A stretch of DNA of 21,140 nucleotides from Collinsella sp. (GTDB lineage: Bacteria; Actinomycetota; Coriobacteriia; Coriobacteriales; Coriobacteriaceae). Location of the stretch: assembly GCA_019425045.1 (NCBI GenBank), contig JAHYYI010000031.1:1-21140 (forward strand). The letters are read 5' to 3'. How positions within the stretch are numbered: position 1 is the stretch's first letter; every line of letters starts with the position of its first letter. Shown here piece after piece: positions 1 to 6,655 of this stretch. The translations under genes were made by a program, and so were the position numbers. The notes below the pieces were generated by a model. The model made no database searches. It saw only the letters and a program-made list of their open reading frames with translations, and was not told the DNA's origin.

Positions 1-98
1 ATGCTGCGGGCTATGTCACCGCCATGCTGTTGGTATTGCTGGCAGCGGCGTTGGTACGCCATGCGATTCGGCCGATCGGCGCCCATGCGAGGCGCTAG
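1..98 (+). CDS. C-terminal tail of a membrane protein (partial, 5' end outside window)
   Basis: Frame 3 is open from the window edge to a TAG at 96-98 and reads as a hydrophobic helix (YVTAMLLVLLAAALV) followed by a basic tail (RHAIRPIGAHARR). This is what the last transmembrane helix and cytosolic end of a transporter look like, for example a major facilitator protein, but 31 residues do not identify a family. The frame-1 reading of the same bases is rich in Cys, Trp and Arg and looks like a shadow. The start is upstream of the window. Confidence is moderate because only the hydrophobic pattern supports it. Confidence 0.5.
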   Translation, partial: AAGYVTAMLLVLLAAALVRHAIRPIGAHARR

Positions 99-220
99 CC
101 TTAAGGCGAGACATCGCGACTGCCTATGCTTCGACATTGACTACAATAACGGCTGCAATCGCGAGTGGTCGTCGATGTGCAGTTTTCCAGACACCTGTTT
201 TCTCTAAGAAAGGAAATCCC

Positions 221-580
221 ATGGCGGTATTGTTTGTTGAATATCCCAAGTGCTCGACCTGTAAGAAGGCCAAGGCATGGCTGGACGAACATGGGGTAGA
301 GTATATCGACCGCGATATCGTTTTGGACAATCCCGCGGCTGATGAGCTTGCGACCTGGATTGCTCGTTCGGGGCTGCCGGTACGGCGCTTCTTTAATTCG
401 TCGGGCATGAAATATCGAGAGCTGGGCCTGAAGGTACGTCTGGATGCGGGCATGACGGATCGGGAGTGCTACGAGCTGCTGGCGACCGACGGCATGCTGG
501 TCAAGCGTCCGCTGCTGGTGGGCGACGACTTTGCGATTCCTGGCTTTAGGGAAGCGGCTTGGGCCGAGGCGTTGCTGTAG
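221..580 (+). CDS. ArsC/Spx family thioredoxin-fold protein (YffB-like, arsenate reductase family)
   Basis: The 119-residue product has the usual length of the ArsC/Spx/YffB family. Near the N-terminus it carries EYPKCSTCKKAKAWL, with a CxxC pair at Cys11 and Cys14 at the end of the first strand, as in YffB and Spx-like members. The family's second block is present as GLPVRRFFNSSGMKYRELGL, which contains the conserved arginine region. True ArsC enzymes reduce arsenate with glutathione or glutaredoxin, while many members with this CxxC have no proven substrate, so arsenate reduction is not assured. The ATG at 221 is chosen because AAGAAAGGAAA lies just upstream; the longer open frame from 137 adds residues unlike the family. 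No arsenic genes are nearby. It stands alone, tail-to-tail with the gene at 653-1063. Confidence 0.88.
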   Translation: MAVLFVEYPKCSTCKKAKAWLDEHGVEYIDRDIVLDNPAADELATWIARSGLPVRRFFNSSGMKYRELGLKVRLDAGMTDRECYELLATDGMLVKRPLLVGDDFAIPGFREAAWAEALL

Positions 581-652
581 CAGCTGCGGAAAGTGCGACC
601 CGTTTTGAGTGATCGGGGTGGGATGTGTTTTCCAGCGGCGGGCTCGCTCGGC

Positions 653-1063
653 TCAATCCTCGAGCTGTGCCCATTCGTGCGGTTCGTAGACCTTTACGTG
701 CTTGTTGGGCTTGCCGCTCCAGTACTCCTCGTCCATAAAGGGCAGATATGCCTGAACGCCGGGGCAGATAAAGGGAATCCGCTGCTGTTGCAGTCGCTCG
801 CGCTGGCGCTGCTCCAGGTGCGCCTCGGATATGACGGTCGGCATGCCGGACAGCTCGACGAGGCTTGCCTGGATTCGCTTAAGGTCGGGGAGTCCCGCGT
901 GCCATGACACCCGCATGATCAAAAAGGATGCACGGCGGTATTTTGCCTGCATCACCGTGATGGCGGGGCGCAGTGTGGGATGGATTTTGTCCCGTTCGGG
1001 CCAAAGGTCAGCAGTGATCTCGAGGCCCAGGGTCTCCCATAGGTAATCAAGCTCTTCGTCCAT
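653..1063 (-). CDS. Conserved-looking small protein of unknown function
   Basis: A 136-residue soluble protein with no signal peptide or membrane segment. It starts MDEELDYLWETLGLEITADLWPE and has a charged helical middle (HLEQRQRERLQQQRIPFI) followed by CPGVQAYLPFMDEEYWSG. The phrase 'RIPFI-PG-Q-YLPF' recalls the junction seen in a group of MarR-type regulators that have a winged-helix segment after a pre-domain, but the part that would hold the helix-turn-helix is not clear here, so I do not call it a regulator. On the minus strand GAGG sits about 5 bases before the ATG at 1063. It converges with the ArsC-like gene and is divergent from the tRNA unit. Codon use matches its neighbours. Confidence 0.72.
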   Translation of the reverse strand: MDEELDYLWETLGLEITADLWPERDKIHPTLRPAITVMQAKYRRASFLIMRVSWHAGLPDLKRIQASLVELSGMPTVISEAHLEQRQRERLQQQRIPFICPGVQAYLPFMDEEYWSGKPNKHVKVYEPHEWAQLED

Positions 1064-1256
1064 GGTGCCTCGATATCTACGTGATCATTGATACTTCGAT
1101 TGTGTTGCCTGGTGCTATCGTTTTCGCGGTAGAATCTGCCAACGGTTGACGGCTACCGCTCGCGGCGTTTTGCCCTTCGTGTGCAGCGGTCGACTTCACA
1201 GGTCCTTCACGTGTTGGCCGTATTTGACTGAATTTCAAAAAAGTCAAAATTGGGGC

Positions 1257-1285
1257 TTGCGTCACGGCCGGACTTCCCGTATATT
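1257..1285 (+). promoter_or_regulatory. Sigma-70-type promoter of the tRNA-Gln/tRNA-Glu unit
   Basis: TTGCGT at 1257-1262 and TATATT at 1280-1285 are separated by exactly 17 bases, with transcription expected near 1292, about 38 bases before tRNA-Gln. Just upstream is an A/T-rich stretch (about 1222-1250) with a 7-bp inverted repeat TTTGACT/AGTCAAA at 1223-1229 and 1242-1248, which may act as an UP element or a binding site. Confidence 0.7.
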
Positions 1286-1329
1286 TCTTTCTTGCGCAAA
1301 GGCACAGCCGAGCGCAGCGATGCAGTCAT

Positions 1330-1403
1330 TGGGATGTCGTCTAATGGCAGGACAGCGGATTCTGGTTCCGTCAATGGGGGTTCGACTCCCTCCATCCCAG
1401 CCA
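1330..1403 (+). tRNA. tRNA-Gln (anticodon CTG)
   Basis: The acceptor arm TGGGATG pairs with CATCCCA (1393-1399), followed by discriminator G and an encoded CCA at 1401-1403. The anticodon stem GCGGA/TCCGT encloses the loop TTCTGGT, giving anticodon CTG, which reads CAG. The T arm holds GGTTCGACTCC. The U1-A72 pair is typical of bacterial glutamine tRNAs. It is co-transcribed with tRNA-Glu 17 bases downstream. Confidence 0.95.
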
Positions 1404-1420
1404 TTGCATTTGCTACATAT

Positions 1421-1497
1421 GGCCCGTTCGTCTAGCGGTTTAGGACGCCGCCCTCTCAAGGCGGAGATCACCAGTTCGAATCTGGTACGGGCTACCA
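1421..1497 (+). tRNA. tRNA-Glu (anticodon CTC)
   Basis: GGCCCGT pairs with ACGGGCT at the acceptor end (G1-U72 wobble), followed by A73 and an encoded CCA. The anticodon stem CCGCC/GGCGG encloses CTCTCAA, giving anticodon CTC, which reads GAG, the favoured glutamate codon in this high-GC DNA. The T arm is CCAGTTCGAATCTGG. It is followed within about 10 bases by a terminator. Confidence 0.95.
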
Positions 1498-1507
1498 AAA
1501 TTGAACG

Positions 1508-1535
1508 CCCGGGCCTCGTTAGAGACCCGGGTTTT
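1508..1535 (+). terminator. Rho-independent terminator of the tRNA unit
   Basis: CCCGGG (1508-1513) pairs with CCCGGG (1526-1531). The stem continues past one C/A mismatch with CTC/GAG around a GTTA loop, and TTTT follows at 1532-1535. Confidence 0.85.
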
Positions 1536-1594
1536 GTGTATTGACCGATATTTAAGGCGCGCGTTGAGTCTGCCGCCCGGACCGAGGAGTTGTC

Positions 1595-2512
1595 ATGGAC
1601 CTGCCTATCAGCTTGGAAGACATCACGTATGCCGAGAACTATCTGGCGCAGGGCGACCTGGCTACGGCGACGCCGCTGCTTGAGCGTCTGGTGGAGCTCG
1701 CCGAGGAGTATATCGACGCTGAGTGCAAGACGGAGGAGAAGCGCCAGTACTTTAGCTTCGACAGCAAGTTTGAGCGCCTGGCCTATCGCCGTGTGGAGAA
1801 GGATCCGCGCGAGCTGGTGCAGGTCGAGGTTCCCTTTGACCGCCTGTACTCCGACATGGCGTTTGCCTACATTCGCCAGCAGGATTATGTGAGTGCTCGG
1901 AATGCCCTGATGCAGGCCGTGCGTTGGGATCCCATGAACTGCAACTATCGCTTGGACTTGGCCGAGCTGTTCCGCGCGCTCGAGGACAAGCAGGAGTGGG
2001 CATCGCTCTCGTTCTCGGTGCTGGAGCGCGCGAGCGACGGTAAGTGCGCCGCACGCGCCTACACCAACTTGGGTCAGTACTTCTTGGAGCCCGAGACCGA
2101 GAACATTTCGGCTGCCGTGGGCTGCGCGCGTCTGGCGCTGCGCCTGGCGCCCAATGATGCGCATACGACGCGCCTGCTCAACAAGATCCATACCACCTAT
2201 CCGGATGCCGCGGACGAGAGTGACGACCATGTGATGGGTGAGCTCGCCCTGCAGGGCGTGCCGACCTCGCCTTCGGCCGAGATCGCCATCTGCCTGATCA
2301 TGTGCGCGACCGATGCTGCAAGCGACGGCGACAAGCAGGAGGCTACGCGTCTGACGGTCCGTGCCCGCGACCTGGTGGGCGAGGAGGCATGCGCGGCGAT
2401 TATCAAGCTGGTGCGCGAGAGCGATGCCGAGCTTAATGCCGAGCGCAGGGCAAAGCGCGAGGCTGCGGGCTCAAACGCCAATGGCGCCAAGGAGGCCGGC
2501 GATGCCCAGTAA
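1595..2512 (+). CDS. TPR-like repeat protein
   Basis: A 305-residue soluble acidic protein built of helical repeats. Segments such as ITYAENYLAQGDLATATPLLERL (near residue 10), DMAFAYIRQQDYVSARNALMQAV (near 90) and YRLDLAELFRALEDKQEWASL (near 120) have the tetratricopeptide pattern of paired helices with small and aromatic residues at set positions. A further pair spans about 150-190. The C-terminus is charged and Ala-rich and probably disordered. TPR domains usually hold partner proteins; the partner here is unknown. The start at 1595 follows GAGGAG at a good distance. The last 11 bases overlap smpB, so the two genes are very likely co-translated. The link to trans-translation is positional only. 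Confidence 0.87.
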   Translation: MDLPISLEDITYAENYLAQGDLATATPLLERLVELAEEYIDAECKTEEKRQYFSFDSKFERLAYRRVEKDPRELVQVEVPFDRLYSDMAFAYIRQQDYVSARNALMQAVRWDPMNCNYRLDLAELFRALEDKQEWASLSFSVLERASDGKCAARAYTNLGQYFLEPETENISAAVGCARLALRLAPNDAHTTRLLNKIHTTYPDAADESDDHVMGELALQGVPTSPSAEIAICLIMCATDAASDGDKQEATRLTVRARDLVGEEACAAIIKLVRESDAELNAERRAKREAAGSNANGAKEAGDAQ

Positions 2513-2972
2513 GCGCGAGCGCAAGCTCATCTCCAAGAATCGCTCGGCACATCATGAGTACTTTATCGATGAGACGTTTGAGTGCGGCATTGAGCTGAGT
2601 GGCACCGAGGTCAAGTCGATTCGCGAGCGCGCCTGCCAGATCACCGATACCTTCGCGCTGATTCGTGGCGGCGAGTGCTGGCTCGTTGGCCTGCATATTC
2701 ACCCTTATAGCCATGGTGGCGTGTGGAACCGCGATCCTGATCGCCGTCGTCGTCTGCTGCTACACCGCAAGGAGATTGACTTTCTCGACGGCAAACTTCG
2801 CAACCGTGGTTATGCGCTGGTACCGTTGGAGCTCTACTTTAATACCGACGGCCGCGTAAAGCTGCTGCTGGGCCTGGGCCGAGGCAAAAAGCTCTACGAC
2901 AAGCGCGAGGACATGGCCAAACGCGATGTTCAACGCGAAATCGATCGCGCCCTTAAAGAACGCAACCGCTAG
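2502..2972 (+). CDS. smpB: SsrA-binding protein SmpB
   Basis: The 156-residue product is the normal length for SmpB, the partner of tmRNA that brings it into stalled ribosomes. Recognisable family blocks run in order: KLISKNRSAHHEYFIDETFECGIELSGTEVKSIR (residues about 9-42), the strand region with HIHPYSHGG, RRRRLLLHRKEI, then RGYALVPLELYF and the basic tail (KLYDKREDMAKRDVQREIDRALKERNR) that threads into the ribosomal mRNA channel. The ATG at 2502 lies 4 bases after GGAGG and overlaps the end of the upstream TPR gene. No tmRNA gene follows in the roughly 150 bases before the next gene, so ssrA must lie elsewhere. Confidence 0.97.
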   Translation: MPSKRERKLISKNRSAHHEYFIDETFECGIELSGTEVKSIRERACQITDTFALIRGGECWLVGLHIHPYSHGGVWNRDPDRRRRLLLHRKEIDFLDGKLRNRGYALVPLELYFNTDGRVKLLLGLGRGKKLYDKREDMAKRDVQREIDRALKERNR

Positions 2973-3047
2973 GAGCGAGTTCACGGGAAGGTGCCCTACC
3001 GCGCCCGCCCCGTCCTCCTTGCTGTTTTGCCATATATTTCCAAAAGA

Positions 3048-3074
3048 CGGCGTCCGTTATGGGCGCCGCTTTTT
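3048..3074 (+). terminator. Terminator after smpB
   Basis: CGGCGTCC (3048-3055) pairs with GGGCGCCG (3061-3068), with one G-T wobble and a GTTAT loop. A run of five T starts at 3070. Confidence 0.85.
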
Positions 3075-3125
3075 ATGGGTACATACAGCCTTAAGGTTCA
3101 ATCCCGGGCTAGGGGAGTACTTGTT

Positions 3126-3629
3126 ATGGACAAAACTGCGTTCTTTACCATGCCGAGTGGGCTCTATGTGGTGAGCGCTGCGGCAGACGGGCTGCGCGCC
3201 GGCTGCGTCATCAACACTGCGGTGCAGGTGACGTCCATGCCGCCGCGTATTTCGGTTGCCGTGAACAAGGACAACGTCACCTCGGGCGTCATCGCTTCGG
3301 CCAAAGCGTTCGCGCTGACCGTGATCGATCAGACCGCCGATATGCTCTACATCGGTAACTTTGGGTTCCGCACCAGCAGCGATTATGACAAGTTTGCCAA
3401 ATACGAGACCCGCGAGACGGCTCTGGGCATGCCCTATGTGCCCGAGCACGCGGCGGCCCTGTTTAGCTGCCATTTGATCGACACTGTGGATGTTGGCACG
3501 CATCTACTGTTTATCGGCGAGGTCGAGGATGCCGAGCGCTTGAGTGACGAGACGCCGCTCACCTACGATTACTACCATAAGGTCCTGAAGGGCAAGACGC
3601 CTCCGAAGGCGTCCTCGTATCAAGGCTAG
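3126..3629 (+). CDS. Flavin-reductase-like FMN-binding protein
   Basis: The 167-residue product matches the flavin reductase-like split-barrel family: MPSGLYVVSAAADGLRAGCVINTAVQVTSMPPRISVAVNKDN (about 9-50) contains the FMN-binding turn, then ASAKAFALTVIDQTA and a late FIGEVEDAE strand. Members reduce or carry FMN and often pass electrons to or from rubredoxin. In clostridial high-molecular-weight rubredoxins this domain is fused to a short rubredoxin; here a separate rubredoxin is the next gene, 89 bases downstream, which supports a shared electron-transfer or oxygen-detoxification role. That role is inference. The start at 3126 follows AGGGGAG by about 8 bases; the upstream extension from 2991 crosses a terminator and is rejected. 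Confidence 0.9.
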   Translation: MDKTAFFTMPSGLYVVSAAADGLRAGCVINTAVQVTSMPPRISVAVNKDNVTSGVIASAKAFALTVIDQTADMLYIGNFGFRTSSDYDKFAKYETRETALGMPYVPEHAAALFSCHLIDTVDVGTHLLFIGEVEDAERLSDETPLTYDYYHKVLKGKTPPKASSYQG

Positions 3630-3646
3630 AAATGTTTTAAAAATAC

Positions 3647-3674
3647 TTGCATTATATTATTGAGAATCTATACT
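3647..3674 (+). promoter_or_regulatory. Promoter of the rubredoxin gene
   Basis: TTGCAT (3647-3652) and TATACT (3669-3674) lie 16 bases apart in a strikingly A/T-rich stretch (3630-3690) within otherwise GC-rich DNA. The expected start near 3682 leaves a short leader with GAGAGGAG before the rubredoxin ATG. It implies that rubredoxin can be made independently of the flavin protein. Confidence 0.65.
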
Positions 3675-3718
3675 GATAAATGAAGTACATCACCAGTCGC
3701 GTTTGAGAGGAGAACATC

Positions 3719-3862
3719 ATGGCTGAGGAGAAGAAGACGTATAAGTTCGTGTGCGTCGTTTGCGGTTACGAGGTTGAGGTCGATACGCCCGAGCTGCCCG
3801 AGGATTATGTGTGCCCGGTGTGCGGCGTCGGTCCCGATCAGTTTGAGCTCGTCGAGGAGTAG
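3719..3862 (+). CDS. Short rubredoxin
   Basis: A 47-residue protein with two Cys pairs: CVVCG at Cys12/Cys15 and CPVCG at Cys32/Cys35, followed by the rubredoxin-type tail GPDQFELVEE. These four cysteines would bind one iron and carry a single electron. Only 16 residues separate the inner cysteines, against about 29 in classical rubredoxin; this compact form resembles the rubredoxin ends of rubrerythrins and of flavin-reductase/rubredoxin fusions. The segment ELPEDYVCPVCGVGPDQFE is typical of that group. GAGAGGAG lies 6-13 bases before the ATG. It is paired with the flavin-reductase-like gene upstream, its likely redox partner. Confidence 0.95.
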   Translation: MAEEKKTYKFVCVVCGYEVEVDTPELPEDYVCPVCGVGPDQFELVEE

Positions 3863-3903
3863 CTCGCAGACACACGGCGAAAGCCGAACATAGCTCTGTC
3901 CAA

Positions 3904-3937
3904 GGGCCTCGGTCGAATTCTCGGCCGGGGCCCTTTT
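3904..3937 (+). terminator. Strong terminator after rubredoxin
   Basis: A 13-bp stem (left arm 3904-3916 starting GGGCCTCGG, right arm 3921-3933 ending GGGGCCC) with two G-T wobbles and an ATTC loop is followed by TTTT. Confidence 0.9.
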
Positions 3938-4004
3938 CCTCCGCCCCCAAGGGATCACGGTTGCTGTTGGCCGATCCTGTCTGTTGTGAGTCCGGCCGAC
4001 CTTT

Positions 4005-4143
4005 TGTCTTAATCTGTAACGTCTAACGGCTCAAAACGGGTCTTCCTGTTATAGATCGAGACAAACGGAGTTATCCCTCGGAATGATCTCGATCTGTAAC
4101 ATCTAGACATCAAAAGCGGGTCTTCCTGTTACAGATCGAGACA
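4005..4143. repeat. 59-bp palindromic repeat array, copies A and B
   Basis: Two copies at 4005-4063 and 4085-4143, 80 bp apart start to start, with a 21-bp unrelated linker. Each has 16-bp inverted arms (left like TGTCTCGATCTGTAAC, right like GTTACAGATCGAGACA) around 27 bp. Copy B arms match except at the outermost two bases; copy A has three differences between arms, two of which would still pair as G-U in RNA. They fill the space between the converging rubredoxin and mntH genes; nothing else is seen between 3938 and 4169. Confidence 0.95.
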
Positions 4144-4169
4144 TTTGCCTGGGCAGGTGTCCCGCCCCA

Positions 4170-5426
4170 TTACATCCCTGTCAACAACACGACATCGAGA
4201 ATCGTCACGATGGCACCGATCCCTACGAGCAGCGCGTTGAGCGGGCGCGAGTTGGCGTATTTACCCATGACGCGGGGCGAACTGGTGAGTCGTATGAGCA
4301 CAAAGACCGTAATCGGCAGCTGAAGCGACAGCAGTGCCTGACTCCAAATGAGACCCTCAAAAGGATTCGGGACGACCAAGCACGCCGCCACTGCGCCGAC
4401 GAAACAGGCCGCCACCCCGATCGTGGAATGTCGGTCGTGGATATCGTATTCCTCGTCGAACATGCCCGCGGTGATGGTGCCCGCCGCCATGCCCGCCGTC
4501 ACGCTACTCGAGAGGCCCGCAAACAGCAGCGCCACGGCAAAGATGGTCGAGCTTGCCGGGCCCAGAATGGGGGAGAGCGTGGCCGCTGCGACGGCGAGGT
4601 CGTCTACGACCATGCCGTGCGCAAAGAAGGTCGTTGCGGCCAGGATGACCATGGCCGAGTTGATTGCCCAGCCCACGCCCATCGAAAAGAGCGTGTCGAA
4701 GAGCTCGTAGTGCAGACGCTCTTCGATAACCTGCTCGCCTTGGCCTTCGAAGTGCATGGATTGGATGACCTCGGAGTGCAGAAAAAGGTTGTGGGGCATA
4801 ACGACCGCACCCAGGACACTCACGATAATCGCGGCAGAGCCAGTGGGCATACTGGGCGTGATCCAGCTTGCGGCGGCTTGCGGCCAGTCGACCTTGACTA
4901 GCGCAAGCTCGGCCAAAAACGAGAGTCCTACCACGCCGACGAAGGCGATGATCCAGCGCTCGGCACGCTTGTAGGAGTTCGTCATGAGCATTGCCATCGA
5001 TGCCGCGGCCACGATGACGCAGCCGGCGCGCACGGGCAGTCCAAAGAGCATCTGGAGCGCGATCGCGCCGCCCAGGACCTCGGCCATAGCGGTGGCGATG
5101 GTCGCGAGGTAGGCACTGGCGAGTACCGCGCGTCCCACGATGCGGGGGAGGTAGCGTGTCGTGGCCTCGGCAAGACAGGTGCCCGTGGCGATGCCCAGGT
5201 GCGCCGCGTTGTGCTGCAACGCGATGAGCATAATCGTGGACAGCGTGACGATCCACAGCAGCGCGTAGCCAAACTGCGAGCCCGCGGCCATATTGGAGGC
5301 CCAGTTGCCCGGGTCGATAAAGCCGACGGTCACGAGCAGCCCGGGGCCGATGTGCCGCGCAATGTCTAGGCCTCCGTGACCACCGGTGCGTCGGGAGCCA
5401 AAGTGTTGTTTGAGATGGTTGAGCAT
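4170..5426 (-). CDS. mntH: NRAMP family Mn2+/Fe2+ transporter (MntH-like)
   Basis: The 418-residue protein is the size of bacterial NRAMP proton-coupled divalent metal importers and is almost wholly hydrophobic with about 11 helices. The metal site is visible: DPGN in helix 1 (Asp38-Asn41, within GFIDPGNWASNMAAGSQFGY) and MPHN in helix 6 (Met210-Asn213, within VVMPHNLFLHS). The helix-6 methionine favours soft transition metals such as Mn over Mg or Ca. The start at 5426 follows AGGAG by 8 bases; the longer frame from 5471 would run through an intercistronic hairpin and adds a hydrophilic stretch, so it is less likely. It lies 75 bases after gpmA on the same strand. No MntR or Fur box could be assigned. 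Confidence 0.95.
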   Translation of the reverse strand: MLNHLKQHFGSRRTGGHGGLDIARHIGPGLLVTVGFIDPGNWASNMAAGSQFGYALLWIVTLSTIMLIALQHNAAHLGIATGTCLAEATTRYLPRIVGRAVLASAYLATIATAMAEVLGGAIALQMLFGLPVRAGCVIVAAASMAMLMTNSYKRAERWIIAFVGVVGLSFLAELALVKVDWPQAAASWITPSMPTGSAAIIVSVLGAVVMPHNLFLHSEVIQSMHFEGQGEQVIEERLHYELFDTLFSMGVGWAINSAMVILAATTFFAHGMVVDDLAVAAATLSPILGPASSTIFAVALLFAGLSSSVTAGMAAGTITAGMFDEEYDIHDRHSTIGVAACFVGAVAACLVVPNPFEGLIWSQALLSLQLPITVFVLIRLTSSPRVMGKYANSRPLNALLVGIGAIVTILDVVLLTGM

Positions 5427-5448
5427 GGTGCGCTCCTGTGTATGGGCG

Positions 5449-5483
5449 GCGTGGCGTCGCATCTGGGTCATGCGGCGCCACGC
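5449..5483 (-). promoter_or_regulatory. Intercistronic stem-loop between gpmA and mntH
   Basis: Arms 5449-5462 (GCGTGGCGTCGCAT) and 5470-5483 (ATGCGGCGCCACGC) pair over 14 positions with a single mismatch around a 7-base loop. On the minus strand no T-run follows, so it is not an ordinary terminator. It may stabilise the upstream gpmA transcript or modulate mntH translation, since it ends about 22 bases before the mntH start codon. Confidence 0.55.
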
Positions 5484-5501
5484 GTCGGGTTTGGGTTGGG
5501 G

Positions 5502-6275
5502 TTACCTGCGCGCCTTGCCTTGGTTGGCCACGTCGTCGATCTTGGCGGCGATGGTCGCCGGGTCGCCGATGTAGCGCTTGTCGAGGACGTTGAAATCGGT
5601 GTCGAAGGTGTAAACGAGCGGCACGCCGGTGGGGATGTTGACCTTGAGGATCTCCTCGGGCGTGAGGTGCTCGAACTTCATGACGAGAGAGCGCAGGGAG
5701 TTGCCGTGTGCGGCGATGAGTACGCGCTTGCCGGCGAGCATCTGGGGGCGAATCTCGTCTTCGAAATAAGGCCAGGCACGGGCTATCGTGTCCTTGAGGC
5801 ACTCGGTGTAGGGCAGCTGGTCGGGTGCGACATCACGGTATTGCTCCTGGGTGTGGGGATCGCGCGCGTCGTTCGGCTCGAGTGCCGGCGGGCAGATATC
5901 GAAGGAGCGGCGCCAGATGAGCACCTGTTCGTCGCCGTGCTCCGCCGCGGCATCGGCCTTGTTGAGACCCTGCAACGCGCCGTAGTGGCGCTCGTTGAGC
6001 TTCCAGGATTTGATGACGGGCAGCCACTCGCGATCCATTTGGCCGAGCACGATGTTGAGGGTGTGGATCGCGCGCTTGAGGCGCGAAGTGTAGCAGACGT
6101 CAAAGTCGAAACCGGCTTCTTTGAGGGCTCGACCGCCTGCGGCGGCTTCTTCGCGGCCCGTGTCGGTGAGCTCTACGTCGGTCCAGCCGGTGAACAGGTT
6201 GAGTTTGTTCCACTCCGACTCTCCGTGGCGGATAAGGACGAGTTGGATCGTCTGCCGGTCTGTCTGGTTTGCCAT
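5502..6275 (-). CDS. gpmA: 2,3-bisphosphoglycerate-dependent phosphoglycerate mutase
   Basis: The 257-residue protein has the length and motifs of cofactor-dependent phosphoglycerate mutase, which interconverts 3- and 2-phosphoglycerate in glycolysis. The phosphohistidine motif LIRHGESEWN carries His17, FTGWTDVELT and KLNERHYGALQGLNK follow, and the second catalytic histidine is His190 in AAHGNSLRSL. The ATG at 6275 is preceded by AGGAGG and is chosen over the upstream frame start at 6302, which adds nine residues unlike the family. A promoter candidate lies upstream at 6328-6356. It is the first gene of a minus-strand pair with mntH, an association that looks positional rather than functional. 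Confidence 0.97.
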   Translation of the reverse strand: MANQTDRQTIQLVLIRHGESEWNKLNLFTGWTDVELTDTGREEAAAGGRALKEAGFDFDVCYTSRLKRAIHTLNIVLGQMDREWLPVIKSWKLNERHYGALQGLNKADAAAEHGDEQVLIWRRSFDICPPALEPNDARDPHTQEQYRDVAPDQLPYTECLKDTIARAWPYFEDEIRPQMLAGKRVLIAAHGNSLRSLVMKFEHLTPEEILKVNIPTGVPLVYTFDTDFNVLDKRYIGDPATIAAKIDDVANQGKARR

Positions 6276-6327
6276 AGGGGCCTCCTTAATGTGGCACGGC
6301 ATGCGTGCCGTTTGTTTGACGCCGCAA

Positions 6328-6356
6328 AGGATACCCGTTTTAGGCTCAAAAGTTAA
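6328..6356 (-). promoter_or_regulatory. Candidate gpmA promoter
   Basis: On the minus strand TTAACT (complement of 6351-6356) and TATCCT (complement of 6328-6333) are 17 bases apart. Between it and the gene lies an ACGGCA/TGCCGT stem-loop (6302-6312 region, GGCACGGCATGCGTGCC). Both hexamers match the consensus at four of six positions, so this is a moderate call. Confidence 0.45.
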
Positions 6357-6413
6357 CCAAGACTAACAAAATTATTGTATTTGAATAGGATGGTGAAAGG
6401 GGGGTTACCGAAA

Positions 6414-6472
6414 TGTCTTGATCTGTAACAACTAGGGATGGAAATTGGGTCTAGGTGTTACAGATTGAGATG
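6414..6472. repeat. 59-bp palindromic repeat, single copy C
   Basis: Arms TGTCTTGATCTGTAAC (6414-6429) and GTTACAGATTGAGATG (6457-6472) flank 27 bp. It is the only solitary copy in the window and lies between the divergent gpmA and gltB genes, upstream of both. The inner ten bases of each arm are nearly conserved while the outer bases differ between arms. Confidence 0.93.
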
Positions 6473-6554
6473 TTTGAAGCGGTGAGCTTACGGGCCGAAC
6501 CTGGGGGCCTTGTCGTCGTCCTTGAGGTCGGCGGTGTCCACTCGTAGGGCGCGC

Positions 6555-6586
6555 GTTACGCGATTGTTTCGAAACGGGCGGGAAAC
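6555..6586. promoter_or_regulatory. Symmetric operator candidate upstream of gltBD
   Basis: Four 5-bp half-sites are arranged as GTTAC (6555), GTTTC (6566), GAAAC (6571) and GAAAC (6582). Each outer half-site starts 11 bases from its inner one, and the two inner ones abut as the perfect palindrome GTTTCGAAAC. The whole is a near-perfect dyad with one differing half-site base. GTnAC/GAAAC half-sites with 6-base spacing are the known pattern of actinobacterial GlnR boxes, and the downstream genes assimilate ammonia, so a nitrogen regulator is a reasonable guess. The regulator is not in this window. Confidence 0.5.
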
Positions 6587-6655
6587 ACAACGGGCCGGCG
6601 ATGCTCCTAGTATGCCTATTCAACTGACTGTCTAAATGTTTAGGGGAGGATCGCG

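Noticed and set aside
1262..2230. 322-residue minus-strand open frame over the tRNAs and TPR gene
   Set aside because: It runs through two tRNA genes and a terminator and is opposite a well-supported coding frame.
2973..3125. tmRNA gene next to smpB
   Set aside because: The gap is only about 150 bp, is largely a terminator and leader, and shows no tRNA-like ends or tag reading frame.
4005..4143. Repeats as rho-independent terminators
   Set aside because: There is no consistent T-run, dedicated terminators already exist at 3904-3937 and elsewhere, and copies also occur upstream of genes.
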